DNA of 9,531 bases from Betaproteobacteria bacterium (GTDB lineage Bacteria; Pseudomonadota; Gammaproteobacteria; Burkholderiales; Burkholderiaceae_C), in the NCBI GenBank assembly GCA_009923895.1, contig RFSP01000054.1:1-9531 (forward strand), read 5' to 3'. Position 1 is the stretch's first letter. The number at the start of each line of letters is the position of its first letter. Both the position numbers and the translations under genes were made by a program. A model generated the notes under the pieces. It had not been told where the DNA came from and ran no database searches. It saw only the letters and a program-made list of their open reading frames with translations. This document shows positions 6,382 through 9,531 of this stretch, one piece after another.

Positions 6382-7523
6382 ATCTCGATGGAGGGCCGCG
6401 GCACTCTGGGCCTCGCGCGACCTCGGACGTCATCGTCATAGGGGCGGGCCTTCACGGATGCTCCGCCGCCCTTCAATTGGCGCGACGGGGCCTGAGCGTG
6501 AGAGTTCTGGACAAGGACCATGTGGCCCGGCACGCCTCCGGTGTGAACGCGGGCGGCGTGCGGCGGCTGGGACGGCATTTGGCGGAGGTGCCGCTGTCGG
6601 TGGCCTCCATGGAAATGTGGCACCACATCCAAGAGCTCGTGGGCGACCCTTGCGGGTTCGAACAACATGGGCAGATCAAGGTGGCCGAATCTGAGGCCGA
6701 TTGGGCCAAGTTGACCTTGCGTGCACAACAGGTCCGCGACATCGGCTTTGACCACGAAGAGCTCATCGACCGCCATGAGCTGCGCCGCCTTTTGCCTGCC
6801 GTCGCAGACCACTGCGTGGGCGGATTGATCTCTCGGGCCGACGGTGCGGCCCTGCCTTACCGCACCACCCTGGCCTTCAAGCATGCGGGTGAGCGCGCGG
6901 GCGTGCAGTTTCACGAAGGAACCGCAGCGCAAGGGATGGATCGCGTCGGCCAGACCTGGCGAGTGGCCACGTCCCAGGGCCTGTTTGAAGCCCCGGTGGT
7001 GGTGAATGCAGCCGGCGCCTGGGGCGGCCAAGTGGCTCGCTGGGTGGGCGATGAGGCACCGGTGGTCCCTGTGGCCCTCATGCTCATGATCACCGCCCCG
7101 GTGGCACCCTTCGTCCAACCGGTGGTGGGCGCCACCAGCCGCACACTGTCGTTCAAACAGTTTGCCAATGGCACGGTCATGATCGGGGGCGGACACATGG
7201 GTCGCGCCTGGCCCGAGTCCAACCGCACCGACTTGGATTTCACCAAGCTGTCTCTGAATGCGCGCATTGCCGCAGAAATATTCCCCATCATGCAAGACGT
7301 GACCATCGTCCGCGCCTGGGCGGGCATTGAGGGCCGCATGCCTGATGACATTCCCGTGCTGTGTCAAAGTCCGCGGGCCCCTGGCGTCGTGCACAGTTTT
7401 GGCTACAGCGCCCACGGATTCCAGATGGGCCCGATTTGTGGCGTCATCGTGGCAGACTTGGTCATTGAAGGTCGATCGACCTTCGACCTGGGCGCTTTTC
7501 ACATCGCCAGGTTTCGCTCCTGA
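6378..7523 (+). CDS. Second FAD-dependent oxidoreductase, DAO family, SoxB/DadA-like
   Basis: A 381-residue flavoprotein with GTG start at 6378, overlapping the previous stop as GTGA. No in-frame ATG precedes the conserved fold, so GTG is the only sensible start. The FAD site is DVIVIGAGLHGCSAALQLA (17-35) with G22, G24 and G27 of GxGxxG, then D45 ending strand two and the flavin loop RHASGVNAGGVRR (51-63), a variant shared with sarcosine oxidase beta-like proteins. VVVNAAGAWGG (207-217) and the C-terminal FGYSAHGFQMGP (341-352) complete the DAO pattern. It differs clearly from the other DAO protein of this operon (different flavin loop and C-terminal motif), so it is not a recent tandem duplicate. 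It could be an alternative catalytic subunit for the same electron-transfer pair or a separate enzyme acting on a pathway intermediate. No signal peptide is visible. Confidence 0.9.
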   Translation: MNLDGGPRHSGPRATSDVIVIGAGLHGCSAALQLARRGLSVRVLDKDHVARHASGVNAGGVRRLGRHLAEVPLSVASMEMWHHIQELVGDPCGFEQHGQIKVAESEADWAKLTLRAQQVRDIGFDHEELIDRHELRRLLPAVADHCVGGLISRADGAALPYRTTLAFKHAGERAGVQFHEGTAAQGMDRVGQTWRVATSQGLFEAPVVVNAAGAWGGQVARWVGDEAPVVPVALMLMITAPVAPFVQPVVGATSRTLSFKQFANGTVMIGGGHMGRAWPESNRTDLDFTKLSLNARIAAEIFPIMQDVTIVRAWAGIEGRMPDDIPVLCQSPRAPGVVHSFGYSAHGFQMGPICGVIVADLVIEGRSTFDLGAFHIARFRS

Positions 7524-7704
7524 GGGTTATCACGGATCCTCGGCTCCAGGCCCGCGGCGCCAGCCACGGCCAATCAGGCTATAGTTCGACCTTTTCGCCG
7601 GAAATCCTGCGCATGAATGGCGAAATTCAAGACACATTGCCCCTGGGGCAGAGATTTCGTTTCGTTGGTGCCTGAGTTTGAGGCGCCAGCAGCCGGAGGA
7701 AGAA
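7524..7704 (+). promoter_or_regulatory. Spacer between the catabolic operon and tonB; probable tonB control region
   Basis: A non-coding stretch of 181 nt. It contains a -10-like TATAGT at 7580-7585 without a convincing -35 at the proper distance, and a perfect 13-nt palindrome at 7638-7650. GC-rich partial dyads around 7542-7565 are not followed by a T-run, so no intrinsic terminator is supported. No sequence close to a canonical Fur box was found by eye. A promoter for tonB is expected here from the change of function, but the exact elements are uncertain. Confidence 0.45.
7638..7650. repeat. Perfect short palindrome TGCCCC-T-GGGGCA
   Basis: Two exact 6-nt inverted arms around a single base, about 55 nt before the proposed tonB start and about 55 nt after the TATAGT. 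A 1-nt loop cannot form a terminator hairpin, so a dimeric repressor or activator site is the more natural reading if it is functional. Short GC palindromes also occur by chance in DNA of this composition. Confidence 0.35.
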
Positions 7705-7707
7705 TTG
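7695..7707 (+). promoter_or_regulatory. Ribosome binding site GGAGGA with TTG start codon of tonB
   Basis: GGAGG at 7695-7699 lies 5 nt before TTG at 7705-7707. No ATG or GTG occurs in the tonB frame between the upstream stop (7582-7584) and the membrane anchor, and the other TTG at 7678 has no comparable site in front. This makes 7705 the best start. Confidence 0.7.
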
Positions 7708-8379
7708 GAATTTGGCGAACAGCAAAGCGGCAGCAGAAAGTCTGTCGGCATTGGCATCGTGCTGGGCATGCACCTGTTGCTGGGTTGGGCCTTGGTGACG
7801 GGCCTCGCGCAGCGCATGGTGGAAGTGCTGAAGGCGCCGATTGAAACCAAAATCATTGAGGAGGTGAAGCCACCGCCTCCGCCACCGCCGGAGAACCTCC
7901 CGCCGCCGCCCAAGTTCGCACCGCCGCCACCGAGTTTTGTTCCGCCCCCTGAGGTGGTGGTCAATCCGCCCCCCATGGTCGCGCCCACCATCACCACCAC
8001 CACGGTGGCGCCGCCGCCAGCGCCGGTGCACATTGCGCCAGCGCCCAAGGCCGATGCGCCGCCGGCACCACCGCGCTTTGCCGCCCGTCCGGCCATCGCC
8101 AACGTGCAAGAATGCGCCCCCAAGGCCGACGACTACCCGCCGGCGGCTTTGCGTCAAGAGGCCACCGGCACCACCCGCATCCGTTTCACGGTGGATGTGG
8201 CGGGCAAGGTGTCGGCCTCTGAAGTGGTCAAATCGGCCGGCTCCACCCGAGAGCACCGACTGCTGGACCGGGTGGCCCAACAAAAGCTCAGCGAATGCCG
8301 CTTCAAGCCAGGCAGCGACGAACAGGGCCGTCCTGTGGGAGGCTCCTTTGACGTCGAGTATGTTTGGAAGATTCAGTAA
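7705..8379 (+). CDS. tonB: Energy transducer TonB
   Basis: A 224-residue inner-membrane-anchored periplasmic protein that transmits proton-motive-force energy from ExbB/ExbD to outer-membrane receptors for siderophores, haem, cobalamin and similar ligands. It has a short cytoplasmic N-terminus, one membrane anchor at about 13-33 (VGIGIVLGMHLLLGWALVTG, with an in-membrane His23 as in other TonB anchors), then VEVLKAPIETKIIEEVK, a Pro-rich rod (about 56-124, interrupted by a TITTTTV patch) and the globular C-terminal domain (about 134-224) with YPPAALRQEATGTTRIRFTV and a final GGSFDVEYVWKIQ. Two cysteines, C137 and C198, lie in the C-terminal domain and could form a disulfide in the periplasm. 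exbB and exbD follow. The frame is open upstream to 7585, so a longer N-terminus from TTG 7678 cannot be excluded. Confidence 0.92.
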   Translation: MEFGEQQSGSRKSVGIGIVLGMHLLLGWALVTGLAQRMVEVLKAPIETKIIEEVKPPPPPPPENLPPPPKFAPPPPSFVPPPEVVVNPPPMVAPTITTTTVAPPPAPVHIAPAPKADAPPAPPRFAARPAIANVQECAPKADDYPPAALRQEATGTTRIRFTVDVAGKVSASEVVKSAGSTREHRLLDRVAQQKLSECRFKPGSDEQGRPVGGSFDVEYVWKIQ

Positions 8380-8464
8380 TTCACATCCGCATCGTTTTTT
8401 TGATTCATTTTTTGATCCCTGGCGCAAGCGTTCTGTTGCAAGCGCCTTTTCCCTTGGAGGCACC
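8380..8464 (+). promoter_or_regulatory. tonB-exbB spacer with two T-tracts and GGAGG ribosome binding site
   Basis: The 85 nt between tonB and exbB carry a near-direct repeat, TTTTTTGAT at 8396-8404 and again at 8408-8416 (T-runs 8395-8401 and 8408-8413). They end in GGAGG (8456-8460), 4 nt before the exbB ATG. The spacer is much longer and more T-rich than the other intra-operon junctions here. Whether it holds a secondary promoter, a processing site or nothing is not decidable by eye. Confidence 0.5.
8421..8450 (+). terminator. Possible weak intercistronic hairpin followed by TTTT
   Basis: GGCGC (8421-8425) can pair with GCGCC (8442-8446), with an AA/AA internal mismatch and a further GC/GC pair inside, directly followed by TTTT (8447-8450). 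The stem is short and the T-run only four, so it would at most be a partial attenuator between tonB and exbB. The arms also contain a GCAAGCG direct repeat (8424-8430 and 8438-8444). Confidence 0.25.
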
Positions 8465-9274
8465 ATGTCCTTGTTGAAAGTTGTTCGCGCGTCCTTCGCC
8501 GCCATGATGATTGCAGCGGCCTCATTGGCAGCCACTGTGCCCTCTGCGGCACTGGCGCAAGCCGCTTCGGCCCCTGAAGCCGCAGCCGCGCCCAAGGCCG
8601 CTGTGGCCGAGGAGGCCGTGGACAATCCTTATGGCCTGAAAGCCCTGTGGTCCCAAGGCGACTTCGTCGCCAAAGGCACGCTGATCATCATGCTGATCAT
8701 GTCCATGGGCAGCTGGTACATCATCATCACCAAGCTCCTGGAGCAGCAGAACATGCTCAAGTCCGGGCGCGCGGCGTCGGAGACGTTCTGGCAAGCGGCT
8801 TCATTGAAGGCCGGGGCGGACGGCCTGGAAGAAGGCTCGGCCACCCGCTACATCGCCGATGAGGGCATCAAGGCCGCGGATCACCGTGAAGGCTCCATGG
8901 TGGAGTCGATCGATCGCGCGACCTGGATCAATATCAGCGTGGATCGTGCGGTGAGCAGCGTGCAAAACCGTCTGCAAAACGGCATGGCTTTCTTGGCCAC
9001 CGTCGGCTCCACCGCGCCTTTCGTGGGCCTGTTTGGTACCGTCTGGGGCATCTACAACGCGCTGGTCAAGATCGGTATTTCGGGCCAAGCCTCGATCGAC
9101 AAAGTGGCCGGTCCCGTGGGTGAAGCCCTGATCATGACGGCCATTGGTCTGGCCGTCGCTGTGCCCGCCGTGATGGGCTACAACTGGCTGATCCGCCGCA
9201 ACAAGGCTGTGATGGACATCACTCGCACCTTTGGCGGCAACCTGCAACAAGTGCTCTTGACCGGCAAGCGTTGA
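8465..9274 (+). CDS. exbB: ExbB, MotA/TolQ/ExbB proton-channel family, with extended N-terminus
   Basis: A 269-residue inner-membrane protein forming the proton-channel scaffold of the TonB motor. The N-terminus resembles a cleavable signal peptide (hydrophobic 9-30, possible cut after ALA at 31), followed by an Ala/Pro-rich segment (about 32-52). Membrane segment 1 lies near 72-89 (TLIIMLIMSMGSWYIII), then a cytoplasmic domain, then segment 2 (about 175-197, FLATVGSTAPFVGLFGTVWG) and segment 3 (about 219-241, GEALIMTAIGLAVAVPAVMG), the signature of the family. The ATG at 8465 is fixed by GGAGG at 8456-8460. It is longer at the N-terminus than the enterobacterial ExbB (244 residues), like the extended ExbB of several other proteobacteria. 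exbD starts 28 nt downstream. The adjacent tonB favours ExbB over TolQ. Confidence 0.95.
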   Translation: MSLLKVVRASFAAMMIAAASLAATVPSAALAQAASAPEAAAAPKAAVAEEAVDNPYGLKALWSQGDFVAKGTLIIMLIMSMGSWYIIITKLLEQQNMLKSGRAASETFWQAASLKAGADGLEEGSATRYIADEGIKAADHREGSMVESIDRATWINISVDRAVSSVQNRLQNGMAFLATVGSTAPFVGLFGTVWGIYNALVKIGISGQASIDKVAGPVGEALIMTAIGLAVAVPAVMGYNWLIRRNKAVMDITRTFGGNLQQVLLTGKR

Positions 9275-9302
9275 TCACGGCCCGGCCCGCGAGGAGATCG
9301 CC

Positions 9303-9531
9303 ATGGCGATGAACGTCGGTCCCGCCTCGGAAGACGGCGAGGAGCAACTCAACAACACCATCAACACCACGCCCCTCGTGGACGTGATGTTGGTGCTGTT
9401 GATCATTTTCTTGATCACCATCCCGGTGGTCACCCAGTCCATCAAGCTGGAGCTGCCCAAAGAGCGCAATCTGCCCACGCAGACCAAGCCCGAGAACATC
9501 GTCATCGCGGTCAATCGCGACGGCGAGGTGC
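9303..9531 (+). CDS. exbD: ExbD, TonB-system motor protein, 3'-truncated by the window edge
   Basis: The first 76 codons of a biopolymer-transport protein that works with ExbB. A short cytoplasmic N-terminus leads to NTTPLVDVMLVLLIIFLITI (residues 21-40), the single membrane helix, with the conserved proton-carrying Asp at residue 27; this is followed by the periplasmic start PVVTQSIKLELPKE. GAGGAG at 9291-9296 with a 6-nt spacer supports ATG 9303, although ATG 9309 in the same frame is possible. The frame is open to the end of the window, so about half of the usual 135-145 residues are missing. Confidence 0.93.
   Translation, partial: MAMNVGPASEDGEEQLNNTINTTPLVDVMLVLLIIFLITIPVVTQSIKLELPKERNLPTQTKPENIVIAVNRDGEV

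Noticed and set aside
6285..7502. Long minus-strand open frame (405 codons) opposite the second DAO gene
   Set aside because: Same reasoning: His/Gly/Arg-rich composition, no motif, and the opposite strand encodes a clear flavoprotein.
4885..7523. Heterotetrameric sarcosine oxidase (soxBDAG)
   Set aside because: The 498-residue protein is about half the size of SoxA and lacks the folate-binding GCV_T-type region; no soxD or soxG gene is present, although the second DAO protein resembles SoxB.
7524..7704. Fur box upstream of tonB
   Set aside because: No stretch close to the GATAATGATAATCATTATC pattern was found by eye; the region around 7611-7630 is only vaguely A/T-rich.
7617..7844. Possible 75-codon gene starting at ATG 7617 and overlapping tonB
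   Set aside because: Most of it lies over tonB in another frame, there is no good ribosome binding site, and no known family is recognised. A short upstream peptide is conceivable but unsupported.
7627..8625. Minus-strand open frame (332 codons) across tonB and the start of exbB
   Set aside because: It is the complement of the Pro-rich tonB rod, giving Arg/Trp/Gly-rich low-complexity sequence; it has no ribosome binding site or family resemblance.
1..9531. tRNA, rRNA, CRISPR array, insertion sequence or phage attachment site
   Set aside because: Coding genes fill nearly the whole window, and the few spacers contain no repeats with unique spacers, no terminal inverted repeats with a transposase, and no cloverleaf-like sequence.

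Overview
The window is GC-rich (roughly 60% by eye), densely packed and coded entirely on the + strand. The TonB and ExbB proteins (Pro-rich TonB with a T/V/P linker, ExbB with a long Ala-rich cleavable-looking N-terminus), the leucine TTG/CTG-heavy codon use and the gene style fit a betaproteobacterium, most likely Burkholderiales/Comamonadaceae. That placement is inference, because no rRNA or other marker gene is present.

Region 1 (1-7523) is one tightly packed block of eight genes. It opens with the 3' part of a periplasmic substrate-binding protein, then an ABC ATPase and two inner-membrane permeases: a complete PotABCD/opine/Fe3+-class importer, apart from the truncated binding protein. 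After a 34-nt gap with a clear ribosome binding site come four redox genes: a DAO-family flavoprotein (HcnC/OoxB-like), a small 2Fe-2S ferredoxin-like protein (HcnA-like), a two-dinucleotide-domain flavoprotein with a C-terminal BFD-like Fe-S domain (HcnB/OoxA-like), and a second, different DAO-family flavoprotein. Stop/start overlaps (ATGA at 1747, 2613 and 4885, GTGA at 6378, and a 20-nt overlap at 4553) make co-translation very likely. The simplest reading is uptake of a nitrogenous organic compound (polyamine-, opine-, imino- or D-amino-acid-like) followed by oxidation of its C-N bond by a heteromeric flavin/Fe-S dehydrogenase. The substrate cannot be read from the sequence.

Region 2 (7524-7704) is a 181-nt spacer separating this operon from an unrelated one. 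It holds a perfect 13-nt palindrome and a weak -10-like TATAGT, but no convincing terminator.

Region 3 (7705-9531) is a tonB-exbB-exbD operon, which energises outer-membrane TonB-dependent transport. tonB most likely starts at a TTG preceded by a perfect GGAGG. An 85-nt tonB-exbB spacer carries two T-tracts and a possible weak hairpin. exbD runs off the right edge.

The most interesting element is the importer joined to a three-part Hcn/Oox-type oxidase that has two alternative catalytic DAO subunits.
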